A stretch of DNA of 64,000 nucleotides, taken from NCBI RefSeq assembly GCF_017498565.1, contig NZ_CP071794.1, positions 1,612,001-1,676,000 of the forward strand. The letters are read 5' to 3'. Below, piece by piece: positions 52,863 to 60,994 of this stretch; the first letter of the stretch is position 1, and each line of letters opens with the position of its first letter. The notes under the pieces were generated by a model. It did not search any database. It was not told the DNA's origin and was given only the letters and a program-made list of their open reading frames with translations. The stretch comes from Parasphingorhabdus cellanae. GTDB taxonomy: Bacteria > Pseudomonadota > Alphaproteobacteria > Sphingomonadales > Sphingomonadaceae. Both the position numbers and the translations under genes were made by a program.

Positions 52863-52935
52863 GGTAGCACCCTTTTGTGTTAAGATGTCCGATCATGATC
52901 GCTTGCAACTGGTCCAAAAATTAAGGTGTCGAAAA

Positions 52936-54186
52936 ATGATTTTCAGGAAATTTCAATTGATCGCTCTCCCTTCGTTTCTTGCCATTGGCTTGGCTGCGTG
53001 TGGCGGCGATTCTTCTGGAAGTGACAGGACCGCGCCGACAGGCGGCGTAACTCTCCCTAGCACCCCGTCTCCTACGCCCAGTCCTACACCGACACCAACA
53101 CCGGCACCAACACCGCCAAAACCCAACGCCCCCCTTGTGTTGCAAAAGGAACCTATCGGAACCTTTGCTAGCCCATGGGCCATTTCGTTTGCTCCCGGTA
53201 CCTCGTTCGCTTTTATCAGCGAAAAAGCTGGCACGATGAAGTTCGTCGACATCAAGAGCGGTCAGACTGGAAACGTGTCGGGGATGCCCAATGTCGATTT
53301 CGGTGGACAAGGTGGACTGGGCGATATCGCCTTTCTTCCCTCAGAGGCTGCGAGTTCGCTGGGCCGCCGTACAATCTATCTGAGCTGGGCTGAGGCTGGC
53401 AGCGGCGACACACGTGGCGCGGCAGTAGGACGAGGAACCCTGGTTTGCGACCAGACCATGGCCTGCAAGATTGAAGCGCTCACCGTCATCTGGCAACAAG
53501 AGCCGAAAGTGGACGGCGCCGGTCACTATTCTCACAAGATCGCCGTCTCGCCGGATGAAAAATATCTGTTCGTAAGTAGCGGAGACCGTCAGAAGCAGAC
53601 CCCGGCGCAAGACAATGGCAACACTCTTGGTACTATTGTGCGTCTGAATCTTGATGGGAGCCCGGCAACGGGAAATCCCTTTGCCAATCGCGGTGGTCCC
53701 GCCAACCAGATCTGGTCGTTTGGGCACCGCAATGTCCTCGGTCTGCAATTCGCGCCAAACGGCAGCTTGTGGGCCGCAGAGCACGGACCGAGAGGGGGCG
53801 ACGAATTCAACAACGTGGAATCCGGTGCCAATTACGGCTGGCCGATCGTTTCGGAGGGTGAACATTATGACGGCCGCGCAATACCTTCCCACAGCTCGCG
53901 CCCCGACTTCAAGGCTCCGACATTGAGCTGGACTCCAGCGATCGCGCCAGGCGATTTCATTTTCTATACAGGTACAGTCTTCAATCCCTGGCGGGGAGAC
54001 GCACTGATTGCGGGTCTAAAGTCCAAGGCCATCATCCAGGTCAAAATTAGCGGAAACACTGCCACTGAAGCGGGGAGGTTCGCTTTCAACAATCGGCTGC
54101 GCGACATTGCTCAGGGGCCCAACGGAAATGTCTACGTGATCGAAGATGGTGATAATGGGCGATTGCTCAAGTTGACACCAAGTTAA
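52936..54186 (+). CDS. PQQ-dependent aldose/sorbosone dehydrogenase lipoprotein (soluble GDH-B fold)
   Basis: About 416 residues from the ATG at 52936 (AAGGTG upstream); an earlier in-frame ATG at 52885 precedes the lipoprotein signal and is unlikely. The signal ends IGLAAC. A Pro/Thr linker (SPTPSPTPTPTPAPTPPKP) leads to the six-bladed propeller of soluble quinoprotein glucose dehydrogenases. Motifs include SYSHKIAVSPDEK-like HKIAVSPD, WSFGHRNVLGL, AEHGPRGGDEFNNV and GANYGWP, which hold the PQQ and calcium ligands and the catalytic His. It oxidises sugars or aldehydes in the periplasm. No PQQ synthesis genes are in the window. Confidence 0.88.
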   Translation: MIFRKFQLIALPSFLAIGLAACGGDSSGSDRTAPTGGVTLPSTPSPTPSPTPTPTPAPTPPKPNAPLVLQKEPIGTFASPWAISFAPGTSFAFISEKAGTMKFVDIKSGQTGNVSGMPNVDFGGQGGLGDIAFLPSEAASSLGRRTIYLSWAEAGSGDTRGAAVGRGTLVCDQTMACKIEALTVIWQQEPKVDGAGHYSHKIAVSPDEKYLFVSSGDRQKQTPAQDNGNTLGTIVRLNLDGSPATGNPFANRGGPANQIWSFGHRNVLGLQFAPNGSLWAAEHGPRGGDEFNNVESGANYGWPIVSEGEHYDGRAIPSHSSRPDFKAPTLSWTPAIAPGDFIFYTGTVFNPWRGDALIAGLKSKAIIQVKISGNTATEAGRFAFNNRLRDIAQGPNGNVYVIEDGDNGRLLKLTPS

Positions 54187-55170
54187 ACTGAGCAGTTCCC
54201 AAATGACGCGAGGATGGCGATATTGCGGAAGGAACGATTATAGCGCCGTGTGAGCAGCTCGCATCCAGCTACATAATCATTATCTGTCTATTGATCGCTG
54301 CCGGGGAACATTCAGTTTGCCGGGCAAATGGCTCCACCTCGCCGCTAATGCGGTCCGTCAGAAAACCGGGGCTTTTCACAGCTGGCGTTTTCCTACCCGA
54401 ACTAAAGCCATAAAGAGGAGAATGGTCCTCATATTCCGTCTTTCTAAATCCATAGAGCCTATAATGCGGATCTGGAACTTGCGCTTAAGCTCTTGTTCGG
54501 ATTCACAAGTATGTTGGATGGTTAATACACCGATACTCTTCTCAATGGATTAAACTGGAACAGACAGCATTATTGCAAGCCGGAACGCCACCATTTTCTT
54601 TTGTACGCGAAAATATCGAGGTTTTTCTAGTCGAACGCGCATAGTTCGGACCGGTCGACGTCGAAATCGGTATACAAAGATTCGCGCAAGGCGGGTCATG
54701 TGCTTAATGGGTGGGAATGGTACATCCTCGACGTGAGCACAACCCGCTTTCGCTGTCGTTTAGTGATGTCTGTGTCGTTGATATAGTTATTCGATCAGCC
54801 TCAGAGTCGGGCGCGCTATGTTTCTGGGGAGCATGTCTAATCGACCAAAGAGGATTCCAAGATAATTGGGGAATGGCGTCGAAGAACGAAGCATCGAGAA
54901 TTGTCATTCTCAGAGCCATTCGTCATTTAGATCATTAGGGAACTAATTGGAGGTGTTAGAATAAAGCTCGCTACGGGCAGAAGCGGACATAGGATATTTA
55001 TTGGCACAACGCACTGGCAATAATTATCTGACGACGGACATTCCACTCCCAAGATATTGTGATCTTTAGGCAATTATTTCAGCTTAGATTTGGTAGCAAT
55101 CCCAATTTGGGCAAAACGCCCGTAACAAACTGTCTTGATATAATCGCAATGGTGCGCAAAAAAGCTGAGA
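54187..55170. other. Long spacer without a supportable gene
   Basis: Nearly 1 kb after the PQQ dehydrogenase gene. Frames of 71-78 codons occur on both strands, but none has a ribosome site, a signal peptide or familiar content, and stops are dense. No repeat or RNA gene was recognised. Confidence 0.4.
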
Positions 55171-55329
55171 TCAAAAACATAATTCGTACACCGCTATGAT
55201 TAAGGCAATTAGACCAGTCCAAAGTGCCGCAGAGATGCTACCGATTATAAGTATGCTTGTTCTTCCGCTAAATTTCTCTTCTAAACTGTTGTCAGTCTTT
55301 CTTTTGTCGGACCCATCAGACCGACTCAT
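55171..55329 (-). CDS. Small single-span membrane protein
   Basis: This frame encodes about 52 residues from the ATG at 55329: a charged cytoplasmic segment (MSRSDGSDKRKTDNSLEEKF) followed by one hydrophobic span (TSILIIGSISAALWTGLIAL) and a short tail. The form, with a polar N terminus ending in a LE-x-(K/R)-FS motif, then a span, resembles small membrane proteins widespread in sphingomonads. The ribosome site is weak, and the frame remains open further upstream, so the start is uncertain. Confidence 0.45.
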   Translation of the reverse strand: MSRSDGSDKRKTDNSLEEKFSGRTSILIIGSISAALWTGLIALIIAVYELCF

Positions 55330-55690
55330 TTTTTCACAATCGTGATTAACTCCCGCATCAACATGAAAATTGATCAAAGGGGAAAGGCTATGATTTCGTG
55401 AGAAAACGGGTGCTGGAACGGCGAAACGCAAAATAATATTTGAGAGGACAAACAGCTTCACGCAAAATATTCTCACAAAATTCACTCCACACTCAGCGAA
55501 ACGCTGGTCGACCAAGGACATGGATTCGACATAAGATTGAAACGTGCAGAACGAACTTACGGTGAAAAAAAACGTCACCGAGCGGGACGATTTACAGATG
55601 CCGCTGAAACATCTGTTGTTTCTCAAAAAGGATCATCGCGCGCAACGCTTCCCACGGAGGAAAGAAGCGCTACGCGCGATGCTTTCTGCC
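55330..55690. other. Spacer before the outer-membrane protein gene end
   Basis: About 360 bases between the small membrane protein and the outer-membrane barrel gene. A plus-strand frame (55544-55885) runs into the antisense of the barrel gene; it is charged and lacks a clear ribosome site, so I do not call it. Confidence 0.35.
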
Positions 55691-56449
55691 TTAGAAGCTT
55701 ACCGTCGCTCCGACAGAAAACTTGTTCTGTTTAAAGTTTTTGCTGAAGTTGGTACGGTTAAATTCAGCGCGCAGTCTGAAGTTTTCGGACACCGCAAATT
55801 CAGCGCCACCGCCATAAGTAAAGCCTTTTTCGGTCACTTTGGTAGTCGTCGTGACTGGTTTGTTATCCTTCATGCTGCCAACTGATTGCTTGGTTTGCAG
55901 CCAGCGATAGCCGCCTCTGCCATATACCAGAAAATTGGGAGATGGCAGAAAACCGATACGAGCTGTGGCATCATAGGTCAGGCCTGGATCAAGTCGGTAT
56001 TCACCTGCGGCAAGTGCAAGTTCCTTTTTGCCTTTTTTCTTTTTGCTGGCAGCTGTTTTGGTTTTCTTTTTGGTCTTTTTCGGCGCTTTTTTCTTTTTAC
56101 CGTTGGCATCGAGTGTCATTGCGCCTGAGGATGTACCGATGCCAGCTTCAACGCCGATAAGGAAACTGTCACCAAGAACGACATCATAACCAGCAAAGAT
56201 GCGTCCACCCATCCCCTGTTCGTGCGGGAATTTTGTCTTGGTTTTCTTCGTTTTCTTCTTACTCGCGGGAGTAGTGGTAGTGGGAGGCGTTTTGGCGGGC
56301 GTCTTGGGATTGCGTGCCTGGTTAGCGTCTAGCGAGCCTTCGATCCCTACGAACGGTCCGTTGAATGGCGACTTGTCATTACTCTGCGCGGCTGCAGCCA
56401 CGGGGAGAGCTAAAACGCAAGCTGCCGTAAAGATTGTAAACGACTTCAT
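55691..56449 (-). CDS. Outer-membrane beta-barrel protein with two lysine-rich loops
   Basis: About 252 residues from the ATG at 56449 (AAGGAT about 6 bases upstream; the frame to 56494 adds leader). A signal peptide ends AVAAAAQSN. Alternating beta-strand sequence (GPFVGIEGSL, GGRIFAGYDVVLGDSFLIGV, ARIGFLPSPNFLVYGRGGYRW) and the terminal FSVGATVSF mark a small OmpA/OmpW-like barrel. Residues about 45-73 and 117-143 are low-complexity and very rich in Lys, Thr, Pro and Ala (ASKKKTKKTKTKF; GKKKKAPKKTKKKTKTAASK). By position they are surface loops. Such polycationic loops could bind LPS, DNA or acidic polymers. A truncated paralogue is at 52686. Confidence 0.8.
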   Translation of the reverse strand: MKSFTIFTAACVLALPVAAAAQSNDKSPFNGPFVGIEGSLDANQARNPKTPAKTPPTTTTPASKKKTKKTKTKFPHEQGMGGRIFAGYDVVLGDSFLIGVEAGIGTSSGAMTLDANGKKKKAPKKTKKKTKTAASKKKKGKKELALAAGEYRLDPGLTYDATARIGFLPSPNFLVYGRGGYRWLQTKQSVGSMKDNKPVTTTTKVTEKGFTYGGGAEFAVSENFRLRAEFNRTNFSKNFKQNKFSVGATVSF

Positions 56450-57256
56450 ATTCTTATCCTTCTTGTTTAATCCTGTTACAGCCCGGTAAACCATGGCTGT
56501 TGGTCGCCTATTTGACTGTTGGCATGGAGCGGTCGTCCACGAACTGTCCAGAAACAGTGGAGACGAAAAGAAAGAGGGTCGTTTTCTGGTAATTTGATAA
56601 TTGAAGACAGGAGCCCGTCGTTATGTTCGTTCTGCGTATACGCTTGATACTCGCAGGATTTAAGATGGTGCTTGCCGCCTGCTATGCTGGTTCAAGCATG
56701 GTCATTGCCGCGGCATGACTGGTGTTAGTGCTGATAACCCACTGTGAGCCATTGTTTCATAAATAGCTCCATGTTGGTCAATCTAGGCGTAGGACTGACG
56801 CTGGATCAGCGCAACCAAATCCACGCAATAGGCTCGATACCGTGCAAAGAGACCTATGCAACGCTCTTCGCCAGCTATCTTGAGTGATAGAATGGCCCGC
56901 TGTTCGAACCCGGTTTTATATGGAAATGGTATTTCACTTTTTACCAGTTAAGTAACGATATGGTGCAAGGCAAAACTATGAACAATATCGTCAAGGCTGT
57001 TTCGCTCAACAACATTGGACGAATTGGGCCGGATCGGATTTGCTTGGCGTCGATGGTTAAAGGATCTTAGCCGGTGCTGCCTATACCAATCTACCGCCCA
57101 ACTCGCCTACCGGGACAGAATTTATCCATATTCTAAAAAGTACCGGCAGTTTTATTATGGTCACCTTTTTTATTTGCTGGTCGGGAAATAAGGGTCAATC
57201 GAGCACCGACTTTCGATTGAATATGATCAACGATAATTTGCAGCTCGGTAAAATAT
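56450..57256. other. Spacer of about 800 bases without a supportable gene
   Basis: This lies between the barrel protein gene and the SH3 protein gene, both on the minus strand. Short frames (up to about 40 codons) on the plus strand lack ribosome sites and motifs. Next to the SH3 gene end, TTGCAGCT (57238-57245) and AGCTGCAA (57259-57266) form an 8-bp inverted repeat overlapping its stop codon, a possible weak terminator. Confidence 0.4.
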
Positions 57257-57796
57257 CTAGCTGCAATCGTAGACTGTATCATAGTCTTCGATAAAACAGA
57301 TGATGCTGCCATCATCTTCCAAAATCACCAGATCATCTGACTCTTCTTCCCAATCTTCCATCCATCCGGGAGGTAGGCCGTCATCTTCCCACACATAATC
57401 GTCCCAATAGTCACGCTCGTCATAAAATTCGTAATCCAAATAATTTTCATGCCAATAATCATCAAGCTCGAACGTAACAATCGGAATTCCCAAATCCAGA
57501 GCATAAGGGGGAATATAAACCGGCTTATCGTCTCGAATCGTGGCCAGATATGCGGCAGATGCCCATCCCCTGCGACCACGCGTACTGATATCACACCAGG
57601 TATAATTCCTGACGCAGCCATGCACATGAACGCCGGTACCCTTGCGAACATATTGAATGGGTGGATATCCCATGCTCGGACCTGCTCTTAAATCAACGGT
57701 ATGAGACGTATAAGCTGCAACTGTCGCATGCGCTGCCTGGGGCAATATTGAAGTCAATGCCAATATGGAAGGCACCAAAATTCTATGAAATTTCAT
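57257..57796 (-). CDS. Exported SH3-domain protein with a very acidic C-terminal tail
   Basis: About 179 residues from the ATG at 57796 (GAGGAT upstream). A signal peptide ends AAHATVAA. A bacterial SH3 (SH3b) domain follows: TVDLRAGPSMGYPPIQYVRKGTGV to RRGWASAAYLATI, with a Cys pair in HGCVRNYTWCDI that may form a disulfide. The C-terminal half is dominated by Asp, Glu, Tyr and Trp (YEFYDERDYWDDYVWEDDG, then MEDWEEESDDLVILEDDGS). SH3b domains bind cell-wall peptides or proteins, and the acidic tail could bind calcium or polycations. It follows the EF-hand gene by 62 bases, probably in one transcript. Confidence 0.8.
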   Translation of the reverse strand: MKFHRILVPSILALTSILPQAAHATVAAYTSHTVDLRAGPSMGYPPIQYVRKGTGVHVHGCVRNYTWCDISTRGRRGWASAAYLATIRDDKPVYIPPYALDLGIPIVTFELDDYWHENYLDYEFYDERDYWDDYVWEDDGLPPGWMEDWEEESDDLVILEDDGSIICFIEDYDTVYDCS

Positions 57797-57858
57797 AACT
57801 AAATCCTCAAATCTATCGCGCGCCGAAATCGGCTGCACAAACTTTGCAACACTAAATT

Positions 57859-58092
57859 TTATCCGTAATTGGCCAGCTCATGAAAAGTCAGGAACCCATC
57901 ATCATTGAAATCCATGTTGAGAAAATCCCGGCGCGGTAAACCGCAGTCCAATGCCTCACCTTCGCTGATGACTTCATCTCCGGAATAATCGCACTGTTCG
58001 ATGGTGCGCCATGCAAAATCCTCGTCCGGCAAAGTGACACAACCAGTTAAAGCCATGGAACATGTCAGTGAAATTGTAACAAAACGGAGCAT
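57859..58092 (-). CDS. Small EF-hand lipoprotein
   Basis: This 77-residue protein starts at an ATG with AAGGAACG upstream. A lipoprotein signal ends MALTGC (Cys18). Two EF-hand loops follow. The second (DFNDDGFLTFHE, residues 61-72) has all canonical calcium ligands. The first (DYSGDEVISEGE, 35-46) has the acidic ligands but lacks the Gly at position 6. A DCGLP segment between them has a second Cys. It is probably a periplasmic calcium-binding protein. It lies upstream of the acidic SH3 protein gene. Confidence 0.75.
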   Translation of the reverse strand: MLRFVTISLTCSMALTGCVTLPDEDFAWRTIEQCDYSGDEVISEGEALDCGLPRRDFLNMDFNDDGFLTFHELANYG

Positions 58093-58152
58093 TGTCTTTC
58101 GTTCCTTTAATATTGTGCATGGTCATTGCCACATCGGATATTCAGAGCCGAG

Positions 58153-58197
58153 GGCATTGCGCGCCGTACAGGGGTCTTGGAGACGGCGCGCAATGCC
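58153..58197. terminator. 15-bp perfect hairpin downstream of the two-component operon
   Basis: The arms 58153-58167 and 58183-58197 (GGCATTGCGCGCCGT and its complement) are perfect and GC-rich, with a 15-base loop. It lies between the end of the histidine kinase gene (58346) and the EF-hand gene start (58092), both minus strand. No T tract follows in that direction (TTT follows on the plus side), so termination is probable but not classical. Confidence 0.5.
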
Positions 58198-58345
58198 TTT
58201 CTGTCCGGAAACGCAACCATGTTCGGACAGAAATCTTATTTTGCTCAAACCCGATATCGAAACTTGGATTGACCAATGAATAATAGCTAGCCCGGCAATA
58301 TGGAGGATTCTTTGCTATCGTGTGGAGAGATCATGGAGATGATTT

Positions 58346-59539
58346 TTAACGGGGAAGGTGCATTGCAAATCTCGTCCCTCCCATAGCGTGATTGCTAAAC
58401 TTTGCTTCTCCGCCATGAGCCTCGACAATGGCGCGAACCACTGCAAGTCCCAGCCCGGATCCTCCAGTATGCCTGGCCCGCGACTGTTCTGCGCGCCAAA
58501 ACCGGTCAAAGGCTCGTTCACTTTGATCCGGCGGAAGGCCTGGGCCATGATCGATGATTTCGAGCACCGCCTCGTTGGCATTGCACCATGTGCTAATCTT
58601 TAACATTCCACTCTCACTCGCATAACGCTGAGTATTGGATAACACCGCTCCGACGACCTGCCTGATCCTGCTGCTATCGGCCGCCACGATGGATGATTGC
58701 AGGTTTAGAGATGGTTGAAGGCCGTTTGCTTCGAGATCTGGCTTGATAGTTACCAGCACGTGCTCAACCTCTTCAGCCAGATCAGTGGGTTTGATATCAA
58801 GGCTCATCTCGTTGGAGTTGACGAGACTCAGCGTTTGAAGATCGCCCACTATTCGGCTCAGTCCTTCAACCTGTCGGATCAGTCCTGTAATTTCTTTTGA
58901 ACCCGGCGAGAAAATACCATCGGCAATCCCGTACAACCGCCCCCGCAATATCGTGAGCGGCGTTCGAAGTTCATGCGCTATAGCAGCCGTTCCGTCGGCC
59001 AATTCCCGTTCAGCGCGTTGTAGCGACGCCGCCATATGATTAAAATCTCCGGCCAGTTTGACTTCTTCTTGCGACGCCAGGACCAGTGGGCGTGCCCGGG
59101 CCGACAGATCGCCTGCCGTGACGGACTGTGCGGCACGCGCTACATTGATATACCCATGCCCCAGTCGCCCGAGAAGGGTGTAGCTGAGCGCGAATGTCAC
59201 TCCTGACCCGGTCAATACACAAATCAATATCCACAAATTCACTTGTGCATCCGGACTATTTTGACTTTCCCGTAATGCTTTGGATTCGACAATCAACGCG
59301 GCAATATCATCTCGCGCCGGGACTTGGTCGCTATTAAAAGCATGATATGCGCGTGCCGCGGATGGCGATAATTCATGAAGAATTTGACGTTCCACAAAAG
59401 GCTCAATAAACTCAACCGCTCCTATGATGAGTGCCGCATTCACGAGCAGGCAAACGGCGAGCACCGATGCGAGCTGCCGCGATAACGGCCAATGTTTCGA
59501 CCAGAATGGGCGATAGAAAGATGCGCTTCTGGCCCTCAC
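58346..59539 (-). CDS. Sensor histidine kinase, BaeS-like
   Basis: About 397 residues from the GTG at 59539, which overlaps the response regulator stop as GTGA; the ATG at 59581 would overlap it by 46 bases. Membrane span 1 (LASVLAVCLLVNAALIIGAV), a short periplasmic loop, span 2 (LWILICVLTGSGVTFALSYT), HAMP, then HisKA with the phosphorylated His in AIAHELRTPLT (about residue 189). The ATPase domain has an N box near QVVGAVLSNTQRYA, G1 DHGPGLP and G2 GGSGLGLAVVRAIVEAHGG. BaeS-like kinases sense envelope stress. The gene order regulator-kinase is normal. Confidence 0.88.
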   Translation of the reverse strand: MRARSASFYRPFWSKHWPLSRQLASVLAVCLLVNAALIIGAVEFIEPFVERQILHELSPSAARAYHAFNSDQVPARDDIAALIVESKALRESQNSPDAQVNLWILICVLTGSGVTFALSYTLLGRLGHGYINVARAAQSVTAGDLSARARPLVLASQEEVKLAGDFNHMAASLQRAERELADGTAAIAHELRTPLTILRGRLYGIADGIFSPGSKEITGLIRQVEGLSRIVGDLQTLSLVNSNEMSLDIKPTDLAEEVEHVLVTIKPDLEANGLQPSLNLQSSIVAADSSRIRQVVGAVLSNTQRYASESGMLKISTWCNANEAVLEIIDHGPGLPPDQSERAFDRFWRAEQSRARHTGGSGLGLAVVRAIVEAHGGEAKFSNHAMGGTRFAMHLPR

Positions 59540-60222
59540 CCGGCAATCAATCTGTATCCAACGCCTCGAACGACAGTACATATGGTTTGAGCACCAGCCT
59601 TGTCGAGTTTGTGCCGTAAATTGCTGATATGACTATCGACCGTACGTTCCAAAGCGTCACCCTCTGGCAGACAGGCATCCACCAACTCTGCGCGAGAGAA
59701 GACCTTTTGCTTCGATGCCAGATGAGCAAGCAGGCGATATTCGGTTAATGTCAGATCAAGCGATGACCGTTCGTCTTCCTGTAATATGGCCGCGCCATAG
59801 CTGCTTTTGTCAATTTCAATATCACCAAAGCGGATCAACGAAGCTTCATGATTGTTGTTTGTTCGCCGTAATACCGCCTTAACCCGAGCGACCACTTCCA
59901 TTGGATTAAACGGTTTGACGACATAGTCATCAGCACCCAATTCGAGCGCCAGTAATTTATCGAGATCCTCTGCCCGCGCGGTGGCCATGATGACGGGTGT
60001 GTCACTATGTTTTCTCATTTCCGTCAATACAGATATGCCATCGCGTTTTGGCATCTGGACGTCGAGCAGAACCAGATCGGGCTTGAGTGACAAATGATGA
60101 GTCAACGTAATATCTCCATCGGCTGCGGTCACAGTGCGATATCCCTCGCGTTCGAGATAGGAGACAAGAATAGCCGAAATCTCGCGCTCATCTTCGGCCA
60201 CCAAGATTAATGAGTTTTCCAT
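59536..60222 (-). CDS. OmpR-family response regulator, BaeR-like
   Basis: This 228-residue protein has a receiver domain with the acidic pocket AEDER, the phosphorylated Asp54 in LVLLDVQMPKRDG, the Thr/Ser region VIMATARAED and the Lys in DDYVVKPFNPMEV. The C-terminal winged helix ends in RTVDSHISNLRHKLDKAG and VRGVGYRL. AAGG lies about 9 bases before the ATG. It is translationally coupled to the kinase. The neighbouring envelope proteins (EF-hand, SH3, barrel) are plausible targets, but no binding site was identified. Confidence 0.9.
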   Translation of the reverse strand: MENSLILVAEDEREISAILVSYLEREGYRTVTAADGDITLTHHLSLKPDLVLLDVQMPKRDGISVLTEMRKHSDTPVIMATARAEDLDKLLALELGADDYVVKPFNPMEVVARVKAVLRRTNNNHEASLIRFGDIEIDKSSYGAAILQEDERSSLDLTLTEYRLLAHLASKQKVFSRAELVDACLPEGDALERTVDSHISNLRHKLDKAGAQTICTVVRGVGYRLIAG

Positions 60223-60994
60223 TTTTTACCTTGCTTAAATTTGTGGATCACCGGTCGCGCGAACCGATTGCGAAATAATTGTGGGAGTTTTACCAAAAGT
60301 TCGTAGAAATTTGGACGGACCGAGGCGATGATCCGCAATGGAAGGGCCTATAAATGTCGCTGTATATGAGATGCTTATCATCTGATTTCACCGAGAATGA
60401 CGGCCACCCCAGATGATCAACCTTGCGAGCCAGTAGGAACAGCGGCAAGGGTCTATTTTAATATGTTCTAGTGACGTCATTTTTTCGGCACCTACAGAAG
60501 TCAGTTGCGATTGACTGTGCTGGCTTGCTAATTCCAACTCAGCGATCGATGCTTCAGCTGTTTGCCGGAAACGGCCCTCCACTGACCTGCTATGTGGCAT
60601 AGCGCGGTTCTTTCTTTTCTTGGCTTTGGAATAGGGGGTGCTGCCGCCGATAGTGCCGATATGTCGCGCGATTTCTTGTTGAGGCGAGACAAGTGCCGGG
60701 TCAGAAATAGTAGCTATTTTAAAAGAGAGGGAAATTACCAGTGGTGCCGAATTCCAATAATCCGACACCACTGGCTTTGCGACCCAGCTTGACCCTGTAA
60801 ATCCCGAAACCTGGTCAAGCAAGGCGCTCGCTTCATCCTCGAGACGCGGGCTTACATCGGGGATGTTTGCGAGCTGCAAGTTGTGACGCGAATAGTTTCG
60901 GTTTGAAGTTGTCACGTCAAAGTTGAATCTATTCGCTATCATACTAAGACAACGTCGCCCTGTCGGGGCATCCGCATCAGACTAAGAATATAAT
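60223..60994. other. Promoter region of the two-component operon and a weakly supported frame
   Basis: This 772-bp stretch separates TBDR-4 from the response regulator gene. Its only long frame is the doubtful one at 60388-60942. No repeat or RNA gene was seen. Confidence 0.35.
60388..60942 (-). CDS. Doubtful hypothetical protein
   Basis: An open frame of 184 codons without an evident ribosome site, signal peptide or known motif. It contains a patch of basic residues (SKAKKRKNRAMPHSR) and a helical stretch (AEASIAELELASQHSQSQL). Amino-acid composition is not clearly that of a coding sequence. I list it because it is the only long frame in the gap; it may be a chance frame. Confidence 0.2.
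   Translation of the reverse strand: MIANRFNFDVTTSNRNYSRHNLQLANIPDVSPRLEDEASALLDQVSGFTGSSWVAKPVVSDYWNSAPLVISLSFKIATISDPALVSPQQEIARHIGTIGGSTPYSKAKKRKNRAMPHSRSVEGRFRQTAEASIAELELASQHSQSQLTSVGAEKMTSLEHIKIDPCRCSYWLARLIIWGGRHSR

Noticed and set aside
54187-54560. Possible transposase C-terminal remnant on the minus strand
   Set aside because: A short Arg-rich stretch looked familiar, but I could not match it to a family with any certainty.
55544-55885. 113-codon charged plus-strand frame (QNELTVKKNVTERDD start)
   Set aside because: Its second half is antisense to the well-supported barrel gene and no convincing start exists.
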